From assembly GCA_026874595.1 (NCBI GenBank), contig CM049316.1, positions 436,001 to 500,000 on the forward strand: a DNA stretch of 64,000 bases, read 5' to 3'. The stretch is from Sipunculus nudus (Eukaryota; Annelida; Sipuncula; Golfingiida; Sipunculidae). The notes beneath the pieces are model-generated. The model saw nothing but the letters and a program-made list of their open reading frames with translations. It was not told where the DNA came from and did not search any database. The position numbers and the translations under genes were made by a program. This document shows positions 33,167-47,221 of the stretch, in pieces; positions within the stretch are counted from its first letter, which is position 1, and each line of letters begins with the position of its first letter.

Positions 33167-33907
33167 CTATTATAAAAGACTGGTGATGCCACCTACAATA
33201 ACCTTTTGCAAAGCGTATGTCCCTGGTTATCTTTCAGGAGGGATTTGATATATCAGCCTGGAATTGTGCATATTTATTCATATCAGATAGCTTCATCATA
33301 TACAAGACTGGTGGTGCCACCTACAATAACCTTTTACAAAGCGTATGTCCCTGGTTATTTATCAGGAGGGATTTGATATATCAGCCTGAAATTGTGCATA
33401 TGTAAACATCTCAGATGGCTTTGCAGTATGCAAGACAGGTGGCCCCACCTACAATATTTTTTGCAGTGTATGCTCCTGCTTTTTCCTCAGGAGGGTTTTA
33501 ACATATCAGCCTGAATTATAAAGACGATACATCTTGAATAGTTTTGTTGTATACAAGGCTTGTGGCACCACCTGCAATTGTTTCATACATCTGTACACAT
33601 AGCCAAAGAGTGGTTTGAAGTATTTGCCTTGGAGAAATTTTGAATTTTCTTACATCGTTCATGGCTTTCTAGTACACAATACTGGTTGTGCCACCTACAA
33701 TTATTTTTGTATTGTGTGCACCCATGCCAGTTTTTCAGCAGTGACATTTGTGTAATTGGTGCATGTACTCAGGTTCAAAATGTTCAGCTCTTGCATTGTA
33801 CATATACATATCACACATGTACGTGAGAAGTTACTGTCCAGCATTGAAGCACTATACCTGATGTATATCCCATTGCAATGGTTTCGCATTAGGCCTGAAG
33901 GCCTTGT
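33167..33907. repeat. GGTGGYRCCACC array with tail (copy B)
   Basis: Partner of 3195-3935, the same five motifs with point differences such as CTGGTGATGCCACC at the first motif. Confidence 0.8.
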
Positions 33908-34392
33908 TTGCAAGTAAGCTCAGATCTTTCAGTTACCTTCATATAATTTGAAATGACTAGATTCCAAAAATAAGTCCAGTTCACTTTCATTGTATTGACT
34001 GGAAGGGATAATGTTGAATGTGTTTCATATTACTATGTACATATTCAAGGAGAATAAAATGTCTCTGGGACCTGTCTGATCTCATGTTGTAATTTCATTA
34101 TGGTCTTTTATTGCATGAAATAAAGACAACAAGATAATGACTGCATGGTTCAGCAGATATTAATGGCTGTTGCATGTTGTAACAGTAGCATGTGTCTCAA
34201 GTAAATTACTATATTTCTCCAGACACATTGTTACTCTCATTTGAAATGTTATACAAATAAATTGTAAATATCTAAGATACCTTCCATCAAGTGGATTTTT
34301 CTTTGGCGTTGTCTTTTGCACACAAAAAAAACAAATCCAGGTGATGAGATTGTTGACTCTATCTTCATTCGAGCAAATGCCATGGGCAAAGA

Positions 34393-36169
34393 TTATTTAA
34401 CGCTTGACTGATTTTTCTCCAGCAAGTTCCTGTATGTAAAATCCGGACGTTGGCGCTTCTCACTGTCTGGAATTTAAAACTTAGAAAATAATAAATTGAA
34501 AAATTCAGGCATCTAGTCAGCCCTATATTCCTATTTTTAGACCTCCCTATTTTACCCTTCTAGTTATAAACTTTAGGCCAAGTTTATAGTGATCCTCACG
34601 TAGAGTTTGTAGTTGTACAATGGCTTAGTATTAGAGCATCAAATAAATATTCTTTGATTGCTGATGATTCAAGTAACACATGCAAGAGAGATGTCAGGAG
34701 TAAAATTCACATCTTAGGTATACCAAAAGAAGCAGGTGTTCAGAGAAAGGTAAAGAAAGACATCGGAGAGTGTGGTAATTTGCTTTCACTTCCATAATTT
34801 TTATCCTCCTGAAGTCCCAAACTGAAAGCACTCTATTTAGCCTTAGGTTATATTTTTTATCCTACTTCTAACATTCTTTTTGTGCAAAGTTCAACCATTG
34901 TGTGTCATTATGTATATTTGTTATATGCAATATGTAAAATTTTGCTGCAAAGATGTATACCGGTAGCCTGCAACATATCTTAAGACTGTATATTTTTCTC
35001 AATTGGTGAGATTATAATATGATCATATCAGTTTGTGCAAGACACCATTTATACAGTGAGGTAGATTTTCGTAAAAAAAATAATCTGATATAATGATATA
35101 GAGTAACTTACATTTTGTTCTGTATGCTATTTCAGCTTTCACATCCCAGTCTGTAAACACTTTGATTGGACACACTTCAGAAGCTTCTTGCAGGACAGAC
35201 TCCAGGAGTGCCTGGCCTTGTTGCTCAAAGAATCCTCTGCAGAAGCCATGCTCAATGTAGCAGAAAAAGCAGTACCTCATGCCGTCTATACACACTATCA
35301 TTGGCATAACATAGAAGAGGCTCTCACAACAGGAGAGGCTAATCAAACTCAGCATGCTGGACTCGGCTTTTAGCAGATAAGGTGTAGCCTGCCGGGCTGT
35401 GGTATCCAGTGGTCTGCATATTGCTGCATATAATATTTTATCATAAGCACATCGCAACTGTGCCACATCTGTCAGCTCTTGTATTTTTCAGCTGGAACTG
35501 TAAGATAATGTTTGATTTATTAATTTTTCTGTAATATTGCATACATATAACTATATTATTATCAATACAAAATCTGATATTGGGACCAAAATTTTATGTA
35601 GATTTAAAGGAGTGTAACTTTTAATATATCCCCAGACAATGTGGGGATACTATTGTTTAGCCTTGGGATACCCTGACATATTTCACACCTTCAAAATCAT
35701 CAAACGAGGTAGGGAAAATAACTGGGACTACCATAGCTTTTTAGGTGAGAAACGCTCATTCCTTCCCCTTTTCTTTAGGAGAGTCCTCAAAAATCCATGG
35801 GGGTGCTAATGAAGGTAGGGTCACTTATTACATCGGTTACGGTATATTCTTTCATATACATGTAAACATTTATCATAAACTACCCAAAACACTTTCGTTA
35901 TTGTGTAGATCTTATGTTGTTGTACCTGAACCATTTTGAGGAGGGAAAGCTTGCCCAGGTGATGGAATCATTATGACCTCTGGCCTTCTGTGACGTTGCC
36001 CTTTCTGAAAAAGGAAAAAAAAAATAATGACATGAGATGACAACAGAAGGCTTGGTACATTATGGATTGCAATTAGGCTATATGAATTATACCATCCCCC
36101 TGTTATGGCTAGTACAGTGCTAACTATTCAATGAAGACTAATTCTTACCACCTTGCAAGTCACACTCTT
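34393..36169 (-). CDS. 3' part of an unrecognised multi-exon gene (copy B)
   Basis: Same exon set as at 4422-6201: 36149-36169, 35926-36004, about 35112-35477 and 34393-34466. Splice sites and reading phases are intact. The 366-nt exon gives the same protein as in copy A. The last exon has one substitution (copy A position 4467) that changes Leu to Phe. Preservation of both copies fits a young duplication or allelic copies and does not by itself show both are expressed. Confidence 0.55.
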
Positions 36170-36559
36170 CTGAATGTATAAGGCTGTTGAACAAAAATTT
36201 ATCCTTGGATCACAACATGAAATTATTTCCAATAGCCATATTTGTATCGCCAGACAAAGTCTGGAGATACTATGGTTTAGGCACGGTTGCGCCGCTGCCG
36301 CCGCAGCGATTTCATTTGGACACGATAATTCAAAAAAATATTTCACAGATCTTTACCAAACTTGACATGTGCATAGATATGGGTGAGAGGATGAAGCCTA
36401 CTTAAAATTGGGTCATGCCCTTGTCTAGGAGAGTGACCTTGACCTTAAATATGTCCATTTTGGGGGAAAATTACACAAATTTTTAAATATCTCAAGAAAT
36501 CTTGCATGGATTGATCACAAAATCAACTTAATGCAAGATCTTGGATAGTGTTGTCATGC

Positions 36560-38347
36560 ACCGCAAACTGGTGGCGCCACCTGTTATCATTTTCTTGTTT
36601 TTGTGCCGTTTAATACCCCCTTCATTGCCACTTAGCAATACTGTGAGCATTATAAGTCAAAAACTTATGGACAGATTTCTTTCATATTATGCATATACAT
36701 AAACATGGATAATGGGATGATGTATTTTTTAAATTGGGGTCATTACCTTTCCTATGAGAGTGAACATGACCTTGAATATTGCCATATATGGTGAATATCA
36801 CACAAAAGCATAAATATATCAATAAGGGATGCATGGATTGGTCCAAAAATCAAATTGACCGAAGATCTTGGATAGCTTTGTCTTTTGTGGAAGACAGGTG
36901 GCGCCACATGCTGTCTTTCTCTTGTTTTTGTACCTTTTAATACCCAATCATTGCCGCTTGACAGTACTGTGAGCATTAAAAGTCTAAATCTTATGGACAG
37001 ATTGGGCTGAAATTGTGTATGTACATTGATCTTGGATACCTCCCATCTTGTATTCAAGATTGGTGGCGCCATCTGCAATCGTTCGACGTGGCATCCATCT
37101 GTACATGTGCTTTGGGTGAAAATTGCTCATATCTCCGGATTGGTTCAAGGTATTGGTTTGAAATTTGACATGTCCATCCATCTTGGAAAGTTTTCTCGTA
37201 AACCAGACGGGTGGCGCCTAATACCTTCCCGTTTATGTAGAATAAATTAATGCCCTTTTCTGAGGAGATATTTGCTCTGTTGGCCTGAAATCAGGGGCGG
37301 ATCCAGGATTTAGGAAAGGGGGGGGGGGGGGTCCATCCTAGGAGGACTAATGAAAATCCTTAAAAAAAGGTCATCAGGTCCGGAAAAGGGGAAGTCCAGG
37401 CCGCAAAATTTCGTCTAAACCCTTTAAAAAGGTTGTTTCGGGTGATAAAGGGGGGGGGTCTGGACGCCCTGGACCCCCCCTGGATCCGCTTCTGGAAATT
37501 GTGCCTAATCATAGATCTTGGACTCCTACTTCTTTTACTGAAGACTGGTGGTGCCACCTGCATTCGTTTTGCCGTGGCGTTTATCTGTACATGTGCTTTT
37601 GGTTAAATTTTCTAATAACTCAGGACTGGTTCAAGGTATTTGTCTGAAATTTGGCATGTCCATCCATCTTTGAAAGTTTTCTCTATTTTAATTTACCCTT
37701 TTTATCATTATAATTACAATTACTTGTAATTGAATTTTGTTCAATTACAAATTACATTGAATTACTTGAAAAATTGTAATTAATTACGGGTAATTAAAAT
37801 TACACATTACAATTACCCCAACCCTGTTTGCCCTTTTGGCCAGAAATTGTGCATATCCATAGATCTTGAACTCCTCCATCTTGTACATAAGACTGGTGGT
37901 GCCATCTGCAATCGTTTTGATGATGCGTCCATTTGTACATGTGCTTTCGCTAAAAAATTGCTTATAACTCCGGACTGGTTCACGGTATTTGTCTGAAATG
38001 TGGTATGTCCATCCATCTTGGAAACTTTTCTCGTAAACCAGACAGGTGGCGCCACCTACCTTCCCGTTTTTGTAGAGTAAATTAATGCCCTTTTCTCAGG
38101 AGTGATTTGGCCTATTGGCCTGGAATTGTGCATTTCCATAGATCTTGGACTCCTCCATCTTGTACGTAAGACTGTTGGCGCCAACTGCAGTCGTTTTGGT
38201 GTTGCATCCATTTGTACATGTGCTTTTGGTAAAAATTGCTTTTATCTCCGGATTGGTTCAAGGTATTTGTCTGAAATTTGGCATGTCCATTCATTGTGGA
38301 AAATTTTCTTGTAGACCAGACAGGTGGCGCCACCTACCTTCCCTTTT
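36560..38347. repeat. GGTGGCGCCACC tandem array (copy B)
   Basis: Collinear with 6595-8375, with the same order of motifs and the same MITE-like insertion (37292-37494). The poly-G tract inside the MITE is longer here. Other changes are scattered single bases. Confidence 0.85.
37292..37494. mobile_element. hAT-type MITE with CAGGGGCGGATCCAGG ends (copy B)
   Basis: Same element at the same site as 7325-7521, so it inserted before the large duplication or allele split. It differs mainly in the lengths of its G runs. The right flank retains GAAATTGTG, which lines up with the uninterrupted monomer sequence. Confidence 0.7.
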
Positions 38348-38789
38348 TTTTAAAGCATTCAGAATTATCTGACCAAAAAATCAAAGGGCCACCATAACTC
38401 TTGTTAATTTGATAAAACTATTCATGACAAAATTAGCATTACAAGTTTGATGATGGTAATAAATGAACCAATATCTAAAACCAGTGAACCATGGGACATG
38501 ACACTCAACTGACTGGCATGACATGTGACCAAATGTGGATCTAGGAAAGGGTTTGGGATATGATTGCTGTCATTTGACAGTCTCTAAAATATAGCTTAGA
38601 CAAGGGAGCTGTGGGTCATGGTGCTCAGCTGAAATTGATTATTAGAATATTTTCTTAAAAACTAACTTACTGAAACGCAACAACAGTGATTTTTTTGTAT
38701 ATGGTTGTCTGGAATTGCCTGTGTACTTTCATGGGCGTAATGGAAGATGCAGAAATTGTAGTGATCATCTAACAACTAATTTGTGAATT

Positions 38790-39840
38790 TGTCCCCTGTG
38801 ACCTTGACCTTTGAGCTTGTGAACCCCAGAAGCAAACAGAATCTTCCCCTTTTCAGGTGAGCCGTATGTGGAATATGGAACGTTTTGAATGAAAGTGTTG
38901 GCTTAAAATGCATCCCGTATCTTTTTAAAGAAATAGGTCCTGTGATCTAGCAGCAAACTGCAACCCCAAAACGTCTTTTTTGATGAACTGAAGACAATTT
39001 TATTTAAGAAGGCTTGAGTGTCATGTTGTTATGCCTACCTGTAACCCTTGCCTTTGACCCCAAAATCAAATGGGTTCTTCAGTGGTGGACCATATATTAG
39101 GCAAGTTTGATATCCATTTGACAATCCAAACTGGAGATTAATTTACAAAAGGATGTGTGGACAGTAGGCCCCTAAGACCTTGACATTTTCACCCAAAAAT
39201 CCACAAGGTTTTTTCGTTATTGGTAGGTGGGCAAAGTATGAAAGATGGAAGGTTTGAGATAACAAGTTTGCCTTAAAGTCTAACCAATCTTATTAAAAGT
39301 GGGTCCTGTGACAAAAGGGTTTAGTGGTTGACCATATATTGATCAAGTTTGATATCCATTTATCATATGGAAACAAATATGTGGACAGATCACCCCTGTC
39401 ACCTTGACCTTTGACCTCATGACCCAAAAATAAGAAGGGTTCTTGCTTATCTATAGGTCATAAGTTTGAAACCAATATGTTAATCCAAACTGGAGTTATT
39501 CATAAACAAATATGTAGACAGATGGACTTTTGGCCTTGTGCCCCTAAATCAATTTCCAATTTTCATTTCCTTTTTGCAGGTCACCTATATGTTTTAGATA
39601 GAAGGTTTTAGATGAAAGGTTGGATTTTATATGCATCCACAATATTTCTAAATAAGTGAGTCCTGTGACTTGACCTCTGGATCCGCCCATAAATCAGTAA
39701 GAGTTCTTGCTAGAAATGGGCAATGTATAATTCAAGTTTGAACTATCTCAACCCAAAGTTGAGTTATCACCAGGAAACAAATTTGACGGACATACAGAAA
39801 GACGAACGGATGGACAAACAGGGTGAATCCAATAGGGCAT
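38790..39840. repeat. D-family tandem repeat with TGACCTTTGACC motifs (copy B)
   Basis: Collinear with 8820-9865 and nearly identical; the DR1 motif is at 39405-39417. No coding capacity. Confidence 0.75.
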
Positions 39841-40861
39841 CCTCTTATTCAAGCAGGGCCCTAATAACACCAAGGTTTCAGGACACTAGATGAAACCACA
39901 GTTGCAAATCTTCATGTAATAAAAAACGAGTCATAATAATTTTTTTTTCATAAATGTGATTAATAATGTCAAACTTTATCTCTAAAAGGTTTCTTTATGT
40001 AAAATTCATACAAGAGCAGAATTAAAAACAATGCATGGAATGATGACAAATGATGACTAATGCATGGATTGATACATTTACTATTTAAAATCATTGGGAC
40101 ATTTATATCTACCAGAAATTGCCAGACCACTGGCGCCACCTTCAGTTTCACACAGGCATCTTGGGATGATAATCATTACTATATCTGTTACATAAGGGTG
40201 TTAATTTGGTCTGGAATAAACAATTGTGCAAGTACCATCGCTTGATCCTTTTGTTCATAAAGTATAACACGTGTGTATTATAATTAACACAATTATTGAT
40301 GAATACCAGTATATTAACAAAAATTAAACAAATGAGTACACTTGTCTCCCTTCCCAGTAAATAAAAGCACAAATACAAACCCGCGTTTCTGTGGCAGAAT
40401 AAATGTGTTATATGGATAAGTTGACTGGTCTGTAATAAACCAGAAACCCTAAATTACCTTTCACTTCTTGTACTAATTTCAGGTATCCAAGTAGCTTTTT
40501 CAAGGACCTATTTTTTTAAGTTAGGAGTTTCTAGGTCAGACGGTTATGGTTTGCACCCTATAACGGATGGCCGGACAAAAAGTGATCGCAATAGCTCAGC
40601 TTAGTCAGCCGAGCTTGAAATGAATATATATGTATAATTTTAAATTTCTGTGTAGAATTTTCCAAGCCAATACCTAAGCCTATCCGGTACAATAAATAAA
40701 AGCAACTTCGGGCTAGAAATAAAGTAGGATAAGCATTTTGAAAATCGTGTAGGGACGCTGCATTGCCGCAGACAATGGCTCATATGGCGCGACGGGGTGG
40801 ATACATGATCTTTGAAAGGAGAGACTCAGTGCCCTACTACACATAAACAATTAACTGTACC

Positions 40862-41098
40862 GGCGTCAAACATAATATTATATTATTATAAACTTATTTA
40901 TTTTACATGGATTGTACAAATAGTTATTATAACTAATCGAGGCACTCTCCATGGCTCCGGTGATGGCGCAGGGTAGTCTGCAGGAAACCGGAGTATCCGG
41001 AGAAAACCACCGGCCTTGGACGGGCAATTACAACCCACTCTCATAGCCACGCCGGGGATCGAACCCGGGTCGCCAGCGGAGAGAGCCAAGCATTTTAC
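40862..41098 (-). mobile_element. tRNA-derived SINE (copy B)
   Basis: Same insertion as 10905-11141, B box at 41055-41065. Copy B lacks a few bases (GGGTGGA) in the CTGCAGGGGTGGAGGAAACC stretch. Confidence 0.7.
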
Positions 41099-41269
41099 CG
41101 GTAGTAATAATTGGGGTAATCGTAATAAATAATAGTTATAGTAACAGATTATTACAGCTACTAGACTATTATAGAGTTCTTATAGATAGTTCATATATAA
41201 CTTTCGCATGCAGGACTATATACTAGTATATAGTTTAGAAAATGGTGTGAGACTCAGAATCCAGCGCTG

Positions 41270-41270
<1 letters not shown>

Positions 41271-41334
<64 letters not shown>
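41271..41334. repeat. (TA)n microsatellite, copy B
   Basis: Longer than its partner at 11305-11341. The open frame of alternating Ile-Tyr across it is an artefact. Confidence 0.95.
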
Positions 41335-41339
<5 letters not shown>

Positions 41340-41882
41340 TAATTATCCTATTTCCAAGACTTGCTGGTCGAAAAAAAACTCTAAATCCGCCCCTACCTAT
41401 AGTATACAGCTGGATATGCAAAAATAGCTCGGCTATCGCACAGAGTATAGTGTATCCATCAGTATACAAAGTTTTTATTATAGTGACAGTTTCAGGGCTT
41501 TGTGTTCCATGCAACTTGGGAAAAATCTTTGGATTCAGTTTTAAATGCCCCTCTCTCTGTGCAAGGGAGGAAGATGACTTCCCGCCCCCCCCCCCCCCCC
41601 CCGCCCCTCTTTAATTTTAAATGCTCCTCTCTCGATGCAAGGGGGGATGACTCATGCCCCTCCCGAGTCCAGAGTTTATTGTGTTATGTATCTCAGGTAG
41701 AAGGTTTTCATTAAATTGTTTGTGGGTATGTTTGTGTGGCGCTATGTATATAAAACACTATATATAAATAAAAATATATATACGTTCCCACCTCTCTGTC
41801 AACACCTGGGGATCCTATTAGGACGGGTTAATTATCAAATTAAAATTAAACATATATATATATATATTGTTGTGGACCCCTT

Positions 41883-41884
<2 letters not shown>

Positions 41885-41938
<54 letters not shown>
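41885..41938. repeat. (TA)n microsatellite, copy B
   Basis: Shorter partner of 11888-11975. Confidence 0.95.
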
Positions 41939-41939
<1 letters not shown>

Positions 41940-44900
41940 GCTCTATAAATACTATTTATGATAATAAATAGTTTACATAAGAGTCCATTTGGTGATAATA
42001 TATGAAGATATATTGATTATAGACTGTCTGTCCAGAAAAAGTTCATTCCGGAACATCTTAAAAATAAACTTTTAATTATAAATGCTTCATGCTTCTGTTT
42101 ATGTTTTCTTATAGCCTTGAAATGCGGACCCTTTTGGCCCATTAATGAGTGTTATTTCCAATAAAACTATAACCAGCTAATTTCGCAGGAGCCCTGCCTT
42201 TTCCGTGCTGGCAACTTCTTTTAAGGACTTAAGCCCTTTAAATGGGCTTAAGCCAAAAATTTTACGGCCTAGAACCCCCCCCCCCCCCTTTCCAGACATG
42301 GGGACCTATTTTTAAGGTGTTATGAGTCCTCCTGGATCTGACGCCCCTTTTCCTAGATGCGCCCCTGTTTCGTGATATTACCTGTTTTCTTTTGAAATTC
42401 TCGCTTTAGATCAGAGGTAAAAACCTATGCAGCATCCTGTTGGGACGGGAAATTAGTGAAATAAAATTAAACAAACATGTATACCTGTCCGGAAGCTGTG
42501 CTGAAATCCTCCCACTGTGAAGTCAATCAGTGCATATATACCCGTCTGTCCATTAGACTGACCCAGATTCATGATATTGCCTGTAAAATATTGAAATACT
42601 CGCTTCTGACCAGGTCTCAAAATATTGTCCATTCAGAAGTTAGAAAAATTATTTGGCATCCATAAATCTGAATATTGTAACATAATATACTGGCATAAGA
42701 CTTTGTGAAATAACAAATGATATTGTGAAAGGTAGGTGACAGGCTTACATTACAGTCGAGATAAGGGGGTTAGAGCTTACAAGACAAAATGCTGTTTCTG
42801 TTGCATCTGGGACCTTAGCCCTCAGGCTGATGACTGGCTGTCACACAGGACTGACAGTTTCGGCCGAAGGTCAGGGCTCGCTCTGTACAGAGAGTGGTAG
42901 GCCTACATAACGCGATAAAACCGTGGGAATCAAAATAAGTTTATAGTCGATTTGCCTAATGTATGTATCCCAACCCCCCAAACCCCCTCGGACACACACA
43001 CATACACACACATATATATATATGCATATATATACACACAAAGTTATTTAAAGTATATTAACGGTTATTTTGACAGTACAACCGACATAGGATAACATGA
43101 TTTATTCATACTGTATAAATATATTCATTAACATCGTCTTGCTGTTGTCAGTATATATCATCCAAAAAACAAATGGCAGTAACGAAACATACTTTGCAAA
43201 AGTACGATGTTACATGTAAATACAGTGTGTGTGTGTATATATATATATGTATGTATATATGTATAATTTGTGATACAGCTCTGAGTATATATCTGGCTTT
43301 CTTACAATTATCAAATGAAACAATAGTGCTTTGAGGGGCTTTGCCGTGGGGAGGGGGGGGGGGGCGCTTTCATCCGTTATCTCCCCCTCGGAATTTCACT
43401 TAGTCTAATTAAACTTTTTCAAACACGATTATGAAATTCATGTCACTGGTATCCGCAGATATGGGACTTATTTCTAAATTTCATTATGTTTGATCCTGCA
43501 AGTATGATATAATATTTATTCATCATGAGTAACTGATATTTCTAATTGGAATTAAAACAGTACGTACCGGGGGTAAACGTGTTAGCAGCTCACTAACAAA
43601 TGAAAACCAACATTTCTAATTTTCCCAAAATTCCTGATTCATTTTCTTTTTTCAGATTTCTTTTTTATATTAATAAGCAGGTAGATTTTATTTAAGTGAT
43701 CCACAGTTTATAAATTTCAGATTCATTAATTTAGTTGTGAGGATAGTTGTGAACAGATGCAGAGTGCCAGGCCCCGGTTGGGTTCGACCGTGAACAAAGG
43801 GATTCCCTGCTGATACAGGTACTCGAACTCACGACCTGTGCCCTGCTGAGTCCAGTATGCTGTTGAGATTGCGGACCCCGATAAAATGCAAAGTTTAACA
43901 TAAGACTTCGACATTTCAGTTATTTAGCCCTGGGCATTACATTTAATATTTTACATGTTATAGTCCTAAACGTTGCTGCGCCTTTCGTCATTGACATAGT
44001 ATATGGTGAAAACGAATGAAATTTTATATTCTAAGTTTGAAGAAATATAAATATTAAATATTGAACCCCACAACAGTTTTACTACATTATGCAAAGACAT
44101 AACAGTACCTGAGGAATCTTCATATTTTTGGTGAAAATTGCTTAAAAATGTCTTTTCTTACATTGTATATTCAAGAATTTTTCCATATGGGAAGGGGACA
44201 CCAGCTCTCATACCCTCCCCGTGTACCTGTATAATTAACATGGTTCATACTTGAAATATATGTATAACTTAGTTATCTGTCTATTTAAGATTATTACTGA
44301 TGATAGACCCTGGTCATATATTTGAAATTATCTACAATCTCAAACGGTCTGTCTTTTATAAATACACGATAAATGCAGTAAAGCTGTTTACCATTTCGAA
44401 AAATTAAATCTTTATTTATTTGCATTCAGAAATAAATGGTCTACACCAGTGTACGAGATCCACTCTCTTTTCTTCACCATCATTACTTAAATAATAACCC
44501 CGAGTCAACAAAATCTGTTTGCAATATCCCATATATGCTACATTTAATATGACAAATGTTATATATCATAAACAGTTAATTAACACTAGAGATAAATACA
44601 CACCCCAGGGGGCACAAGCGTTGAGAGTGAGCGTATCGGAGTGTGTACAATCAATTTTATACACTACATTTTTTTTCCTGATACAAAATTTTAATCCCTT
44701 CTTTACTATAATCAAAAAGAAAGTTTGCGAATATATAGGCACACTTGGAATTTTGGATAATTTCAAATGAAGAGCTGAAATCTATAAATAATGACTACTA
44801 TATGACATTTCTCTTTGCCTTAGGATGATTAATAAATCAAAGTCTTGATGGTTGCAGATTTCTGCAACGCTGATATTGTTTCTCCAGATAATGATCAAAT

Positions 44901-45131
44901 ACATACGGCTACAATCCATTTTATTCCTATAACAAGAAATTTGGTCACATGCAATGATGTTTGACCTCAGAAAATCTATATACCCACACGAGAAAGTTAA
45001 TACTGGGGTCAAATTTGAGTGCGTTTCAGTCATTATCTGGACAATATATATATAACCACATTCACCTGATGATCGGGTCGCATCCCGTGAAACAGACTGT
45101 TGTGAATTAACAGTGTTGTTTTTCTTCAGAG

Positions 45132-45132
<1 letters not shown>

Positions 45133-45185
<53 letters not shown>
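45133..45185. repeat. (TA)n tract, copy B
   Basis: Expanded partner of 15297-15318. Confidence 0.9.
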
Positions 45186-45188
<3 letters not shown>

Positions 45189-45678
45189 CATCGCATGACC
45201 TCTATAAGCTTTGCAGAATTTCATTAATTTTTATTGAATGCACTCCATATGGCCTAACAGCATTTTAGCATTTATTGTATTAATTTATCTTTATAGCTCA
45301 TGTAAAACTTCAGTTTCCACTGTATTAAGAACATCTTGTATTTAAATATGCAGCATTTGTTTGGATTATATCATGATTGTATCGGTTATCAATCCCTAGC
45401 ATAGAACTTGCAGTGAGTGAAAATTATATATGTTCTCTAGGAACACATGAGCACTAACACATGAATGATTTCCTTGGGTGAATAGCCCTTATTTATCTAT
45501 AAAATTTATGGTCTAAAGGGTTATATAATAAATATTTTAAGAGAAAACAAAACGTCCAATAGGGAAGACCATTGTTTGTACCATTCCAGTCCACCTGGTT
45601 TGTTCCGAATTAGAGAAAAAAGTAAAAAATGAACCCATCGGTTTATAAATCACGTGTGTTTTCTGTTTAAATTGCTCA

Positions 45679-45680
<2 letters not shown>

Positions 45681-45748
<68 letters not shown>
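45681..45748. repeat. (TA)n tract inside a diverged 91-bp repeat unit, copy B
   Basis: Partner of 15817-15862, about 20 bases longer and at the identical place within the unit. Confidence 0.9.
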
Positions 45749-45750
<2 letters not shown>

Positions 45751-45829
45751 TGAAGGGTGTTGATGGAGGCTTTTCTTTTCGACCATATAGCATCGGCCAT
45801 ATACTTGTACATGCACGTTTAGAGTATAC

Positions 45830-46366
45830 AAATAACGTGTGTTTTCAGTTTAAATTGTTCATCTATGTTTGGAGGGGGTTGCTGGCGGGTTTTCTTCAGG
45901 ACCATAACATCGGTTTATAAATCACGTATGTCTTTTCTGTTTAAATTGTTCATCTATGTTTGGAGGGGGTTGCTGGCGGGTTTTCTTCAGGACCATAATA
46001 TCGGTTTATAAATCACGTGTGTGTTTTCTGTTTGAATTGTTCGTTTATGTTTGGAGGGGGTTGCTGGCGGGTTTTCTTCAGGACCATAATATCGGTTTAT
46101 AAATCACGTGTGTGTTTTCTGTTTGAATTGTTCATCTATGTTTGGAGGGGGTTACTGGCGGGTTTTCTTCAAGACCATAATATCGGTTTATAAATCACGT
46201 GTGTGTTTTCTGTTTAAATTGTTCATCTATGTTTGGAGGGGGTTGCTGGCGGGTTTTCTTTAGGACCATAATATCGGTTTATAAATCACGTGTGTGTTTT
46301 CTGTTTGAATTGTTCGTTTATGTTTGGAGGCGATTGCTGGCGTTTTTTTTCTGACCATAGAGCATC
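45830..46366. repeat. 91-bp tandem repeat, 5 regular units (copy B)
   Basis: GGTTTATAAATC at 45912, 46003, 46094, 46185 and 46276, again exactly 91 bp. It has two fewer units than copy A, with the same flanking diverged units. Confidence 0.95.
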
Positions 46367-47221
46367 GGACATACCTGTCCATACACACGTATAAAGTTTA
46401 TAAATCACGTGTGTTACATGCGTGTTTTCTGTTTACATTTTTCATCTTCATTTGGAGGGGGTTACTAGAGGGTTTGCTGTAGGACCATAACATCGGCCAT
46501 ACACGTATTAAGTATATAAGCCCGTTTGATTCACGTGCGTTTTCTCTCTTCAAATTGTAAATCTTCTTGGTGTGGTCTGTAATAAACTATTATTGTAGGT
46601 GGCGCCACAAGCCGGGTGCTACAGCTACAGACTGACCGGTCCTCTTGAGGACTATATCAGCGCTCATGAGTGTTAAATTCCTATACATTGTATACTCAAG
46701 TGTGTTCTGCTTGCTTATTTTCTCTTAAAATGGTTTAATTTTGTTCCCGCCGAAAGTGCGTCGGTATTGCCATGAAAATCATAAAAATAAGAATTTAAAT
46801 TTATAAAAAAAATGGGTTTTCTTTTGGGTTTACTCAAGTGTGTTCTGCTGGCGTGTTTTATCTTTAAATGGTTTAATTTTGTTCCCGCCGAATGTGCGTC
46901 GGTTTTTTTGGTATTGTCATGAAAGCCATAAATATCAGAATTAAAATTTCGGGCATCAGATACACAATATTATCCTCAGTCTGGGCACACAGCCTTTAAA
47001 AAGGCCTCTTTCTTCTATGCCGGCACCTGATGTGAAAGAATTCTTTTCATGGTTCCTTATTGAACAGACTTTTGTAAAGTATTGAAAGGGGTAATGAAGG
47101 CTAAAATAAAGAAAGGATTATAGATGGCGCCACCAGACTCCCATACAAGACAATGCTATCCCAGACATTATGTCAATCCGATCTGCAGACCAATCTATCC
47201 ATAAAGCCTTTCTTGAGTTAC

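Larger units (their letters stand above)
27334..47221. repeat. Large duplication, block B1 (near-identical to 1-17521)
   Basis: Second copy of block A1. Differences from A: a 2634-bp insertion at 28926-31559 (foldback element plus local duplication), a 10-bp gain near 27876, an 11-bp loss near 33010, loss of the 101-bp segment seen at 13677-13777, 5 rather than 7 regular 91-bp tandem units, and different (TA)n lengths. Homology stops sharply after 47221, where A continues CTCAAG and B continues CAGCTT. Confidence 0.95.
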
